DNA of 64,000 bases, taken from positions 85,961 to 149,960 of the forward strand of contig QANZ01008147.1 of the NCBI GenBank assembly GCA_003254925.1, read 5' to 3'. Positions within the stretch are counted from its first letter, which is position 1; every line of letters begins with the position of its first letter. Shown piece by piece: positions 11,677 through 23,818 of this stretch. This DNA comes from Chamaecrista fasciculata. Its lineage: Eukaryota > Streptophyta > Magnoliopsida > Fabales > Fabaceae. A program made the position numbers and the translations under genes. The notes under the pieces are model-generated. The model ran no database searches, had not been told where the DNA came from, and saw nothing but the letters and a program-made list of their open reading frames with translations.

Positions 11677-13033
11677 GGGTAAATTACATAAAAGGGTCCT
11701 GTGGTTTGGCCTGTTTTTAGATAGGGTCCATGTGGTTTAAAAAGTTTCAAATAAGGGCCTGTGGTTTCCTATGTTAACAAAAAGGGTCCTGAGGTCCAAA
11801 TTTTGATGAAAATTTTGGCTAAAATACTATTTTAAGACCCTAACTATAAATTTGTATGCATTTGACTCCATATTTATATGAGAGGACTTTAACACAATAA
11901 AAGAAAAGTTTGGTGGTATTAAATGAAATTTCACCCAAAGGCTCTCTCTCTCCCATGCGTTTTCTTCGATCCAAAATATGAAACTTCGATTTAGCATTAC
12001 TTCTCTTTAAACCCAGAAGGAGGATTCAACCCCTCAAGCAAAGTGGATATCTTCGCAATTTTCCAGATGAGTATTTGGATAATCTTCATCATTCATCTTC
12101 TCATCCACTGACCCAAATCTAGATTCCTTCATGAAAAAAGCGCACAAATCTCACATCTTCTCATTATCTTCATCCAGATTCCTTCATCTTTCATCATCTT
12201 CATCATCTTCATCTTATCATCATCGTCGTCATCATCATCTTCTTCTCCCCCAAATCTCACAACCCTCAAATCGCAGCAAATCAATAACGAAAATCGCAGT
12301 AGGAGATCAGAGTAAATCACAAATCGCAGAAATCTTCTGATTTGGGTCAGAGTAAATCGCAAATCTGCCCAAAAATTCGAACAAACGCAAAAAATGAAGA
12401 TGAAGCAACGCAGAAATTCACCTAGAACAAACGCGAACACAAATCCGAACAAATGCACACACAAACTCCCAGACTTGTCTTGATCTAGATGCAAATCTGC
12501 TTAGGAGATTTAGATGAAGATTAAAAAAAATTAATTTGGAAAGATGAAGATGATGATTAAAAGAGAATGGAAGAGAAGGAAAGAACGACGGCGGCAAGGG
12601 GAAGCACTGACGATGACGACGCCGGAGAAGAACAGTGGAGATGAAAACGAAACCGACAGAGGAAGAGAAGGCAGCGAGCGAGATGAGAGAGCAGCGAAAA
12701 TGGAGGAGGAAGAGAGGAGCACGATGACGGCGAGTCAAATGCAAATAGGGAGTCCTCTCATACAAAACTTTTTGGGTGAAATTTCATTTAATACCACCAA
12801 ACTTTTCTTTTTTTGTGTTAAAGTCCTCTCATACAAATAGGGAGTCAAATGCATACAAATCAATAGTTAGGGTCTTAAAATAGTATTTTAGCCAAAATTT
12901 TTGTCAAAATTTGGACCTCAGGACCCTTTTTGTTAACATAGGAAACCACAGGCCCTTATTTGAAACTTTTTAAACCACATGGACCCTATCTGAAAACAGA
13001 CCAAACCACATGACCCTTTTATGTAATTTACCC
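11677..13033. mobile_element. Mutator-like element (1.36 kb) with about 270-bp TIRs
   Basis: The ends are GGGTAAATTACATAAAAGGG and CCCTTTTATGTAATTTACCC. They are flanked by a perfect 9-bp TSD AATAAAATA (11668-11676 and 13034-13042). Inverted arms of about 270 bp surround a roughly 800-bp unique core (11955-12765) rich in TCATC/GATGA runs and with higher GC. No transposase is visible. The core could be captured host DNA (Pack-MULE style), but I recognise no gene in it. Its subterminal phrase 'taaaatactattttaagacc' recurs at 41562-41872. Confidence 0.85.
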
Positions 13034-13044
13034 AATAAAATAAA

Positions 13045-13403
13045 GGCTTAAGTGTACTTTTGGTCTCTTAACTTTCGCAAAGGTCTCAGTTTGATCCCCT
13101 AACTTTCGCAAAAGTCTCAATTTGGTCCCCTAACTTTTTTTGATACAATTTTGGTCCCCTAACTTTTGAAAACGTCTCATCCTTGATCCCCTAACTTTCG
13201 CAAAAGTCTCAATTTTAGTCCCCTAACTTGGAACTAATGGTGAGACGTTTTCAAAAGTTAGGGGACCAAAATTGCAACAAAAAAGTTAAGGGACCAAATT
13301 GAGACGTTTTCAAAAGTTAAAGGACCAAAATTGCAACAAAAAATGTTAAGGGACCAAATTGAGACCTTTGTGAAAGTTAGGGGACCAAAAATGCACTTAA
13401 GCC
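13045..13403. mobile_element. Mutator-type MITE, GGCTTAAGTG ends, copy 1
   Basis: A near-complete fold-back beginning GGCTTAAGTGTACTTTTGG and ending CACTTAAGCC. A perfect 9-bp TSD TAAAATAAA lies at 13036-13044 and 13404-13412. Its left TSD overlaps the right TSD of the element at 11677-13033. The arms repeat 'cccctaactttcgcaaa' and 'tttgaaaacgtctca'. Copy 2 is at 41152-41539. Confidence 0.9.
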
Positions 13404-13789
13404 TAAAATAAAAGTGGTGAAGATAAGAAAGTGGGCCAAAAACTAGTGGTTTCTTGGAAGTATGAATGAAAGCACCAAGATTCTCTCTTATTTGTTTCTT
13501 TTATATAGTATTTTTTTTCTGAATGGGCATGCTTTTCACCAATATCTTTCTCGTGATCTTACATCATACACAAACACTGTTACTTCTTTTGCTAATACAG
13601 TTTTTAAACTAGTGTTAATAAGAAGAAAATTTATCATTTTGAAACACGTTTTTTTTTTGGTAACTATCTTTTTGAAACACTTTGCAAAGTCAAGCAAGGA
13701 AGACATAAGAGAGAAATAGATAAAAAATAGAATATATATATAATCAGTGCCAGGGTTTTGGGTTAGGGGGACCGGAATTTTTTTTTTTA

Positions 13790-14332
13790 TCAAAGTCCTA
13801 TTTTGGTTTTTAATATTTACTTAAAATTCTATTTTGGTCCCCGATTTAGTCCTTAACGTTTTCTATAAGTTTCATAATTGGTTCATAATTATTAAATATG
13901 ATCACATTTCTCTCATTTTAAACTCAAGCGCGATGAAATCAGAGTTACATGTTAAATTTGATGAGTTCTTTCTTTACCAAGTTGGAGTCATCAACAAACG
14001 AGATCAAATCAAGCATGAAATTGGGTTCGAAAATGGATTGCTTGTTTTATAAATTTGGTCATATTTCTCTCGTTTAAAACTCACTCTCATGCCCAATTTG
14101 ACTTTGTTTATCGATGACTCCAACTGGACAAAGAAAGAACTCACCAAATTTAATTTGTAGCTTTGATTTCATCGTATTTGGGTCTGAGACGAGAGAAATA
14201 TAATCACATTCAATAGTTAGGGACCAATTATAAAGCTTTTAAGAAACAAAAAGGACCAAAATGAAACAAAAAAATTAGGAACCAAAATGAAATTTTGGGT
14301 AAACATTAGGGACTAAAATAAGATTTTGGCCT
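13790..14332. repeat. Imperfect inverted-repeat element related to 2614-2834
   Basis: The left arm phrases 'cctattttggtttttaatat' and 'gagttctttctttaccaagt' recur in reverse complement in the right arm. The right end is GATTTTGGCC. Part of the same arm sequence occurs inside the element at 60306-61782. The left boundary and TSD are not clear. Confidence 0.55.
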
Positions 14333-15660
14333 ATTTTTCTCTCTATATTATTTAAATAAGATAAAATAGATCATGATTTTGTTCCTACTTACACACACAA
14401 AATGAAACATAAATTTGGGGTGGGGGGCTGGGGCAATTCTTTAGACTTCTATATAATTTTTTATAATATATAGGGGCCCCCACTGGCCCCCCTCCCTTGC
14501 CACAATATAAAATAATTCAATGTATGAGTTACCTCTTGTATTTTTTTTTCTCCTGAATTTCATCAAAACATTACACATTAAGACTTAAGATAATTTTATT
14601 ATATTAAAATATTAATTGAGGTGTAGTGGAAACTTTTTTTAAAAAAAAAATAATAGTTGTTGTCATTTTTTACTTTTTAAACAAAAATCTTGTTATTTTT
14701 TTTTTTAAATTGTTAGTACATGTGAACTAGCTAGTACATATATAGAGACACAAGTTAGAAAAGCTATAATACTCTAACACAATGGACTATCTTTCCTTCT
14801 TATGTGCTGCAAATGTGGTTCACTATGTGATCTTTATTTTCTTAGTATTCATATTGATTGTGAGGTTTCTGATATGTCATATATATATACTACCACTTTA
14901 GTTTTTTTTTCATATTACACTTTCATACAATCATGACATTCACTTCAAATAAGCCCACCTAATTGGCTAATTTGCTTTATGCTACTCATAATTTGATCAA
15001 TAAGGCAAATTAGTCATTTTCAAGCTACGTCAAGTTTTCAACAAATTTTTAGTACAAAAGTGAAGCAGTCTACATCACAAAGCTTTCCTTTTTGTTCATG
15101 TGCTAAAGTTCTTTATGTTTATTTATGTGTTTATTTGTGTTTTGGATGTTTTTTCTTAGTTTCCTACTCTTTTTATCTTTCTATTTTGTAGGACCATGAG
15201 GCTTCAGCTTATCTTCTGTACAATAAAAGTATTCTAATCTTTCTTCTTTCTAGGAAGCCTTCTTTTATAACAAAAAAAAAAGATAGAAGTTTCAAATTTA
15301 TGTGAAGACTTTTTTTTAGTACATTAATTAGATGTTTAGGATAATAATTAGAAGAAAAATATATGTATATATCAACTAAATCTTTAAAAATATTTGAGAT
15401 GTATGTTGTTTCGTGCATGCTATTTTGATCTTCTATAATAAATTGGGGATAAAACTTTTTTCAATAGAAGTATCTTCAACAATATTTAAATATGAGATTT
15501 GATCTATATATGGTGCCTTTCATTATTTAATTTGCTTTGTTTTCCTTTATGTTGTTTCATAAGAACAAGCTTATTTTATTATATTGTATATTCGTATTAT
15601 AATTTATAAGTCCATTAGTATATCTGCAATGAATTATTCATTTTTTAACCTTTAAAAATC
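14333..15660. other. Intergenic, no gene recognised
   Basis: AT-rich with several homopolymer T runs. The 69-codon ORF at 15209-15418 is Lys/Ile/Tyr-rich and looks accidental. Confidence 0.5.
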
Positions 15661-15661
15661 A

Positions 15662-16069
15662 TGTTGGAAAATAGTTAATAATTAAAGTCTCACATTAGAT
15701 AAGTTGAAGGGTTGAGAAAAGGACTCATATGTGAAGAGTCATAAGTCTTCATATATGGATGGTCGTAACTATTTATTGAAAGGTCATGAATGTTGAATCA
15801 TGACAAGTTATAACCAACCATTAAGGTTGGACATGAAAAGATATAAGTGTAGGAATCTGAAAGGTTGTACCTCTTCAGTTTTTCCTCTATAAATAGCAAA
15901 TCTTCTCTCAAACAGAATAACAACCAAGAGATTTAATCTTCAACTTTTCCTTCCTAAATTGTGTTCAAAAGATATTATAGTTTTGCTGACTATAATATCA
16001 GGCTTTGTAAAATCCTAGAGGAAATTTGCCATAAAACCCAGCAGCAAACGAATAGTGGGGGTTTAATTT
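15662..16069 (+). mobile_element. Truncated copia-type LTR (same family as 32519-35621)
   Basis: It starts TGTTGGAAAATAGTTAATAA and follows the LTRs at 32519 and 35163 for about 400 bases. Shared segments include CCTCTATAAATAGC (TATA box), GATATTATAGTTTTGCTG and AATAGTGGGGG. It then loses the last 50-odd bases, ending where an inverted-repeat element begins. The 'TG' start is preserved and no internal domain is attached, so this is a solo LTR damaged at its 3' end. Confidence 0.8.
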
Positions 16070-16440
16070 TATTTTGGTACTCTGTTCTATGGACTAATTT
16101 TACTTTGATATCATATTCTTTCAAAAGTGACACTTTGATATCTTATTCTTTCAAAAATGACATTTTGGTACCCTATTCTTTCAAATGTGACATTTTGGTA
16201 CCCTGTTCTTTGGACCAATTTCGTTTTAGTACCATGTTCTTTTATTATTTGTTACCATATTCTATCTTTTTTAGGATATCAAAGTGAAATTAGTCCAAAG
16301 AAATAGGGTACTAGAATGTCACATTTGAAAGAACGGGGTACTAAAATGACATTTTTCGAAAGAATAGGGTACTAAAATGTTACTTTTGAAAAAATAGGAT
16401 ACCAAAGTGGAACAAGGTACCGTACTAAATTTTTACCAAT
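16070..16440. repeat. Inverted-repeat element abutting the LTR fragment
   Basis: The left arm has repeated 'ttttggtaccctattctttc' units and the right arm their complements ('gaaagaatagggtactaaaa'). Several units of about 35 bases are tandemly repeated within each arm. No clean TSD. It may have inserted into, or replaced, the end of the copia LTR. Confidence 0.55.
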
Positions 16441-18538
16441 TTTTTTTAGAGATTAAATTAAAACATTTATCATTTTGGACGGATAAAAATCAGTAATTTT
16501 ATATTTGCAGATTATGCTGCTTTCACTTTCCATTAATTCATGAGTTCAAAGTTCAAACTTTTATCCTGCCCCTTCCAATTCCAAGCTCCATCACAGCCAC
16601 AACCTGCAACGCGTATCCGCGGGCCCACCAACCTCAATTCTCACGAATCAAACAAAAGTTGTTACATTTACGGATAACAATTAATTAACAATTAACTACA
16701 TTTATCTCCCTTTAAAATTTACATTATTTATACTTTGCTTTTAATTTTCCTTCAAAATATATATTTGTTTTTCAATAAACATAATTTCCTGCACATGATG
16801 ATCTCACCATCTTTATTAGTTATTTAGTTTTCTTCATTTCAGGTGTTTATACTAATATAAAATTTTAATATAAGATTCCTACTTGGTTAAAAAATTAGAT
16901 ATGCATATTATATAAAAGATAATTTTAACAAAAAATAAATTAAATTTTTATTACATAATAATCGACCGATTTTCAATTTCCTTAAAAGGAGATCACCCTA
17001 GTATTTTCAAGTTGTAGCTTGTGAATCTTCTGTCATACAATATTTATGTGGTACGGTAGAAAACTAATAACATTGTGTTAAGTATATATTGTTTGTATAC
17101 ACTTGGCACAATGTTATTGGTCCTATGTCGTACAACACACATGACGTACGATAAAGAATCTCTTCTCATGTTATACATTTTACTTTATTAGTTTGATTGT
17201 CTTAAAGTGATCATAAATTTTCGCTTATGATTATAAAAAAACGAATCCTCCATAATTGAAATATGCAAAGTTATTTGCATTTAGTGTATTATTAAGACTT
17301 AAACACTACACTTCATTTTTTTTTTCTACCTCCAGCTAGCACTTTTTTTGGTTCAATAAGTGAGAAAAATGAACTGAATCTAGAGAATTTCAAGAATAAA
17401 CATTTCTATTATATAAACATTTCTTTCACGTATCTAAAATACACATGCATCTAATATCACTCTTTCAGTCTTTCACCTTCTTTTAACTGATTTAAGTATA
17501 AAAAAAAGTATAGCAAAACTCTCATCACATCTTATGTTCTTGTCTTTTTTTCAAAATAATACCCGGGGACACTATTGGAGTATTCCGAACTTCATCGCAT
17601 AATATTATACTCAATTATTCAACATAAAAAATTAAACACAAATTTGTTTAATATGTAAAATAAAGTTATGTTAAACCTCAAGTTAAGTCAGAATAATTCT
17701 GTTGAAAATATAAAACAAACAAATAAAGAAATATATAAACAAGAAAAATGTGGGGACGGTGACGAGAAAAACACGTGATGATTATTTATTAGTTAATATA
17801 AAAAAAAGTCCACCAAACAGGAAGGGACACATGGTAGTGAGTGCAGCTTCAACCACTAGATTACTGCCAAAAGCTGAATGTATAAATTAAAAATGGTCAT
17901 GTCCACGTCATCTGTATCAATTGCCTACAATTGGCGATTGCTTTACGGTCAACTTTTCAAAACAGGCCATGAATGGACCTAATTAACAGACCTCAAACTT
18001 GTGCAAAATTTCGATAATGCCATTTCGTTGCGAGTGGTTCTGTGAACTGAAGAGTACACTGTAGCCGTGTCTCCCTTAAGTAATAACTAAACTCAACCTT
18101 AGTACACGGTGTTATTGACTGACTAATGACTATGAATAATTTTTATACTTAATAAATTATTTAGTTCGAAAAAAAATTTTAGTTTTTTAAATATGTTATT
18201 GTAATTAATTTTATATTTTAAAAATACATTGACTAATATTTAATGATAAATTATATGTAATTTTAAATTTTGTCAATATAGTATTTAATTAATTTGAATT
18301 AATTAATTAGTCTTTACATATTTTAAAAAATAGTGATCTGCAAATAAATTCTAAATATATTTTCTGAAAATAATTTTGGAACATAAAAATGTCCGAATAT
18401 TTCCTAAAGTAAAAATGAAGTTTCTTATATATAATTTAATTAGAAATGTTAAATAGAAGACCTGACTTATTTTGTTTGATTATTTTTTATATTTTAAAAA
18501 ATTAAAGCTCTCTTTCATCAGCAAGCCCCTACGTACTT
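16441..18538. other. Intergenic, no gene recognised
   Basis: About 2.1 kb of AT-rich sequence with no ORF of protein character and no repeat that I could delimit. Confidence 0.5.
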
Positions 18539-18553
18539 AACATATAAAATGGC

Positions 18554-18751
18554 CATCAAATGGTTGGCCCAAGTGGTAAGTGATTTGGTGCCGCTTAAGC
18601 AAGGTTCCGTGTTCGAGTCCTTGTGAATGCAGTTACCCTTGTTGGGAGACTCACCCATCATAGCCAGGTGCGCGACCCGGATCGATTCCGGATTAATCGA
18701 GGAGTGGCCTTGGATACGAGACAGGCAACTATAAAAAAAAACTAAAAAAAA
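18554..18751 (+). mobile_element. tRNA-derived SINE with perfect 15-bp TSD
   Basis: It carries an internal RNA polymerase III promoter: A box TGGCCCAAGTGG (18565-18576) and B box GTTCGAGTCC (18611-18620). A tRNA-unrelated body follows, then an A-rich tail. The element is flanked by perfect direct repeats AACATATAAAATGGC (18539-18553 and 18752-18766), made by target-primed reverse transcription. Length about 200 bp, normal for plant SINEs. Confidence 0.9.
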
Positions 18752-18766
18752 AACATATAAAATGGC

Positions 18767-20211
18767 AATGTGTTCAATTTCTACCAAATGAATAAATGAC
18801 GTGAATACAAGGGCAGAATATTTCATTCTGGAAAAAATAACGTACTAACAAAAGGAAAACCAATCTCAGGTGCTTAACATATTATTATATATCATTATTG
18901 TTGTTATTATTATTATTATTATCTAAGAAATTTTAAGATTTCCCTTAAAGTATACTTATATACATAACAAATATCTCAATGATGCATAATTTAGATACAT
19001 AACATTAGTATGTTAAAGAAAATATACATAAACATTGGTTGGGCCTAGTTGGCTAAGAACAAGCTGAATTAGGCATCAATAGAGAAGAAATAAGCTGAAT
19101 TAAGGTGAGATCATTAGAATTTTATTCCTAAGTTTACTAATTATAAAAAACTAATTTTCTTACATGATTAATCATGTAATGGTTTTTTTTATATATATTT
19201 TTAAGGCAAAAACACCTCTTTGATCTTCAAATTTATGCTAGTTCCTTTCCAAATTTGGTTATTGTCAATTTTATCTTCAAAGTTTCTTATTTTAGTTGTT
19301 TTTATCATTTGCATTAACTTTATCTCATTTATTAACTGTAAATTCCACGTGACTTACCATATGTATGTAAAAAAATTAAATCTTGACTCATTAAAAATCA
19401 CGTAAATTTTACCTTTAATTCATTGAGTGAGATTAGGACAAAATAAAAAATTTAAAAAACAAACTTGTAAACAAAAGTTATGAGAAAAATTAAAAATTAA
19501 TGTAAAATTTAATATTTTTATCTTATTTTAATTATTGATTAAAAGGTAATACTTAAAGCAATATATAAATAAATAATGGAAAAATTATGAAGAGGTTGAG
19601 TGTTGGGGCACTCAACTTCTCTATCGTCAAATTTGTTTTTGTTTTTATCTCAAGATTTATGTAATATAGGTTATGAAGTAAAAAAGATATATAAATCCAA
19701 CGTTGAAGAGATTGGGTGCCTTAACACCATAGTTTTAAAAATAGGGTCGAGCTAGTCGAACCGAGAATCAACCAATAATTCAGTTCGATTCACTAATATA
19801 ATGCTGGTTCAAGAATTGGTCAACAAATGATGACTCAATTTTATTTTTTTTAACTTATGAGTATATTCAAAGTCATAGAATGTTAATTATGAACGTAAAT
19901 TTAATAGAGACAGTAATTATAAAATGTCACTCGATGATATTAATATTTACGAATATTATGAAAATTATATATATATATATATTAATTCATATTAATTTGT
20001 AAAGCTTGTGTTTATAAGATCTTTAGTTTACTTTTTATTTTTATTTGTTTTGTTATATTAATATTATAATTATGTTTTATAACTTAATTATAATTTGAAT
20101 GAGAATTTATTTTTATTTGTTTACTTAGTTTATTTGTCATCTGTTTAACTATGATTGAATCATTTAAATTTTGAATGGATGCCTCACCAGTTCAATATTT
20201 GGGGTGTGTTT
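18767..20211. other. Intergenic with faint repeat traces
   Basis: It includes a short (TTA)n tract near 18900. A block from 19204 starts AAGGCAAAAACACC and resembles the sequence at 28467-28840. At 19731-20190 there is a stretch with 'gttttaaaaatagggtcgag' like a decayed hAT MITE. None could be closed with ends and a TSD. Confidence 0.45.
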
Positions 20212-21044
20212 GGATTAGAAGTAGGTAATGAAATGATGATTTTATGTAATGAAATGGTAATGAGAAAATTATGTAATGAAAATGTAATGAAAATGGTGTT
20301 TGGATTAGTTTGAGATGTAATGAAAAAAATAGGATGTAAAATTATGAAAAAGGGTATGTAATGATTGTGGTTGGTTGAAATAAATATATGGGTTTTTTTA
20401 AATTGTATAGGGGTAGAATTGNNNNNNNNNNNNNNNNNNNNNNNNNNNNNNNNNNNNNNNNNNNNNNNNNNNNNNNNNNNNNNNNNNNNNNNNNNNNNNN
20501 NNNNNNNNNNNNNNNNNNNNNNNNNNNNNNNNNNNNNNNNNNNNNNNNNNNNNNNNNNNNNNNNNNNNNNNNNNNNNNNNNNNNNNNNNNNNNNNNNNNN
20601 NNNNNNNNNNNNNNNNNNNNNNNNNNNNNNNNNNNNNNNNNNNNNNNNNNNNNNNNNNNNNNNNNNNNNNNNNNNNNNNNNNNNNNNNNNNNNNNNNNNN
20701 NATATATATTATAATTATAAAATATATATGTGTGAGAGAGAGGGGGTGAATAAGAAAAAGAGGAAGAAAAAAGAAAAAATGATGAGTGGAGAGAGAAAGT
20801 TGTAAGTGTAATAAATGAGGGTATTGAAAATTACTATTTTGCTAAATAGTTTTTATATATTTGTATTAGAGTATAGGTAATTATAGGTATTTGAGTAGGG
20901 GTACGTTAGTAATTAGGTATGAAATATGTAATGAAATGAGTTGGTAATGAAGTGTAATTTTTATAATGACTTTATAACTGAAAAACAAACACCCAAATAG
21001 CACTGTAGCTTAAATAACATTATAATCGTAAGCCAAACGCACCC
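20212..21044. mobile_element. Harbinger/Tourist-like MITE interrupted by an assembly gap
   Basis: The left end is GGGTGTGTTTGG and the right end CCAAACGCACCC. Both are flanked by TTG, a possible 3-bp TSD. The interior is rich in 'gtaatgaaatg' repeats. Bases 20422-20701 are 280 Ns. The right half matches the MITE at 1-350. The two ORFs spanning the gap are artefacts of the unknown bases. Confidence 0.65.
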
Positions 21045-22526
21045 TTGATCTGATTGTTTAAATTTTGGTCACTATTCAAACTCTCTGCATCATTATCCAA
21101 TAAATTACTCCAGAGTTATAAATATATCAATAAATAAATGTCGAAGGATGCATGGTGACAAGAGACCAACGTATGTGGTATGACGTATATCTTCAATAAT
21201 TTAATTTGCTATTTTGAAGCAAAAGAAAAAAGAAAAACAACAAAGTTTTTATTAGGAGGATTGGTTGATTCGTAATACGCACCTAATTTATACTTGTCTC
21301 AACTCAAGTTAGCATTAACTATATATATTCCCAAACATTAGTTAGGCCATCAAAGCTGATCTTTTCTATATAAACAAAAATGATTTTTTTATGGTTGAAT
21401 CAAATCCACGAGCTTCTATTACTATTCTCATGAGTCATGACGTATTAAAATAATTGCAAATTACGCCTTTTTATTATTATATTTTGGTGAAATTTCGGCT
21501 CCATCTTCTTTCTTCCAAAGTCCAACCAAATAATCGTACGACACGCTTCTCTATCTGTAATTTTGGCTGCGTACGTACGTTTAATTTTACTATTGATTTT
21601 CTAACTTAATATGTTTTATAGTTTATTACAGTTTCATTGTAATAATATAATTGTGCGTAAATATTTATGTATGCTATGATGGCACGTGGGTTTTCTGTGT
21701 TAAAAGTGATAAATGTGTTATTTCTAACTTTCTTTATTTTAATTACATTTACGAATCTTGGAAGGGAAACATAATATTTCTTGTATGCCAAAGATATATG
21801 TATAGATATGCATGGTAAAATTAACTTCAAATTGAGAGTTCAATTCTCTATTTTAAACCGGCTAGTACTTTTTAGATCCTTAATTTAATTTATGGTTTGA
21901 TACTTTGATTTTGTTTCTTTACTCTATTTCAGGATGATTTCATTATCTGTTAACATATATAGTTTATTTAATTGGTTATAAAATACAAAATTTTCTTGTC
22001 ATATATATTGTTCATCTGTCATGAATCATGCATGACGAGTTATGACAACAATAATGGCCAAGATGATAGTAACGTCACAAAAGTAAGCTATAGGTAAATC
22101 GTAAATATAAAGCTTCCTTAATTAGTATTTTCCAGGGTGTCTTCAAAATTCAAAATAATATTTAGCTGCATATTTTTTTTTGCGAAACAAATGAAAGTTA
22201 TTTATTAAATAAATAAAATAAAACAAAAAGAAAAACATGAACAAAATCCTCAAGTGGCTAGTGAAAATGGAAAATTGTAATTCTAAAATAAAGACAAAAG
22301 GTAAAAATGTTAGAATTATCAGTACGAAAACAGTAAAATGAATAAATAAATAAATAGATGTTACTTCATGGATTTTAAAGAATTTAAGCAGAATAGAAAA
22401 TTAAAAGAAACAAAAAATAATAATAGTTTAAGAAAGAAAAATAAAAAACCCCATAACACTTCTATTTTTTTTTTCTTCTATTTTTCAAAGTAGTAAAAAA
22501 ATATATTTCTCAAAGGATTAGTCAAT
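21045..22526. other. Intergenic, no gene recognised
   Basis: AT-rich. The 74-codon minus-strand ORF at 21606-21830 has no recognisable domain. A-rich runs from 22190 to 22510. Confidence 0.5.
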
Positions 22527-22543
22527 ACTTAAAAAGACCATTA

Positions 22544-23070
22544 TTTTTTTTTTCCTGAAACATAATTTATTCAAAAGTAAGGCAAAACCAAGCACAATAC
22601 AAACGAAAACATAGTAAAATAATCAAATCCCTCCCTAGCATCAACAAGAAAACTAGAAAGAACATCAATTGACGAAGGTGGGGGGTTTGCAACCCATCCA
22701 AGAGAACCCATATTCGTGTAAGACAAGTTGACAAGACAATCAGCTGTCAAGTTAACGGATCTAGGAATCCAACTAAAGCTACAACCATCTAAAGAATTGG
22801 AAACAAAAAAAAATAGACCAGACCAGATCTAGAATGCCTCCGCGTCAAAACCTGTCGCAGAAAAAACACGGACACAAGCAGAGAACACACAGATCTGAGA
22901 AGAAAAATCGCTGAAAACCACCTAAACTTGAAAACCACCGCTGCAGAAGACACACAGAAAGGAGCGTCGCTGATAACCGTAATATAAAATATGGTGAAAT
23001 CTCTCATGAAAGAGAGAGGTGATCCCTCACAAGGAGGGGTTTGAGAGAAAACTCAACTCTCTCATAATCA
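22544..23070 (-). mobile_element. LINE-derived short retroposon (5' end fused to RNase H tail), copy 1
   Basis: On the minus strand the 5' part resembles a LINE 5'-UTR (GTTGAGTTTTCTCTCAAACC). It is joined directly to the last part of a LINE RNase H domain (SWIPRSVNLTADCLVN, then GWVANPPPSSIDVLS) and its 3' tail, ending in poly(A). Imperfect long TSDs read ACTTAAAAAGACCATTA (22527-22543) and a version with two more A (23071-23089). All of the endonuclease and reverse transcriptase is missing. Copy 2 is at 63005-63673, with the same internal junction. Confidence 0.75.
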
Positions 23071-23089
23071 ACTTAAAAAAAAACCATTA

Positions 23090-23690
23090 CTTTACTACTA
23101 CAAAATTAATATAACAATGACACCAACAAGCAAGTGTCGATTAGAAATAAAAGAGAATCAAAACATTTTAAGTATTTAATCTTACATTTGAGTTTAGTGA
23201 TTACTTTCCATATAAAATTACTCTTAAAAAAACATACTGCAATTCCTAATTGGTCAAAAATTAAAAAATATATAATATAAAAAAGGAAAAAAAAAATTCT
23301 CGTAAAATTGTTTATATTAATAATTTTATTATAAATATGTAAATTTTTTATTAAAAAAATCTATTATTTAATCTTTTAAATTTATAATAAATCAATAAAT
23401 CAATCATTAAATAATCAAAATACATAATTTAATTACTGATTAATAAGACAAAAAGATAATTTACTAGGTGTAGATTGTAGAAGGTTCTATCGTACACTCG
23501 TATTAATGGAATTGAAAGCTGACTTTTTATGTGTGCTTCCATATCAGTTACCACCATCGTCTTTCTTTCTTTGTTTGTTTCAGTGACCACTACAAAGGAA
23601 TAATCCAAGAAAATGGCGTCCCGCGTGAACCTAGGGTCAGATTCGTAATTAACCCAAACTCCAAGGATGGTTAGTTACTTTTAACAACAG
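23090..23690. other. Intergenic upstream of the GRAS gene
   Basis: AT-rich sequence becoming less so near the promoter. No further feature recognised apart from the TATA box listed separately. Confidence 0.45.
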
Positions 23691-23700
23691 TTCAAATCAT

Positions 23701-23707
23701 TATAAAG
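23701..23707 (+). promoter_or_regulatory. TATA box of the GRAS gene
   Basis: TATAAAG lies about 30 bases before a plausible transcription start near 23733. It is followed by a (CTT)n leader typical of plant 5'-UTRs. A GT-AG intron starts at 23819 (CTCACAG|GTATGT). Confidence 0.55.
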
Positions 23708-23818
23708 CCCACACACATCACTAATTGCACACCATTTTTAGGACTCACAAGCGACGCCTTCAATTCTCACACTTCTTCTTCTTCTTCTTCTTCTTCAGAC
23801 TTCAATATTCTCTCACAG

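Noticed and set aside
12129..12840. Several ORFs of 60-121 codons on both strands
   Set aside because: They lie in the core and arm of a Mutator-like element. Their composition follows TCATC/GATGA runs and no domain is visible.
20365..20805. Two ORFs crossing the N gap
   Set aside because: Most of their residues are X from the 280-base gap; the flanks belong to a MITE.
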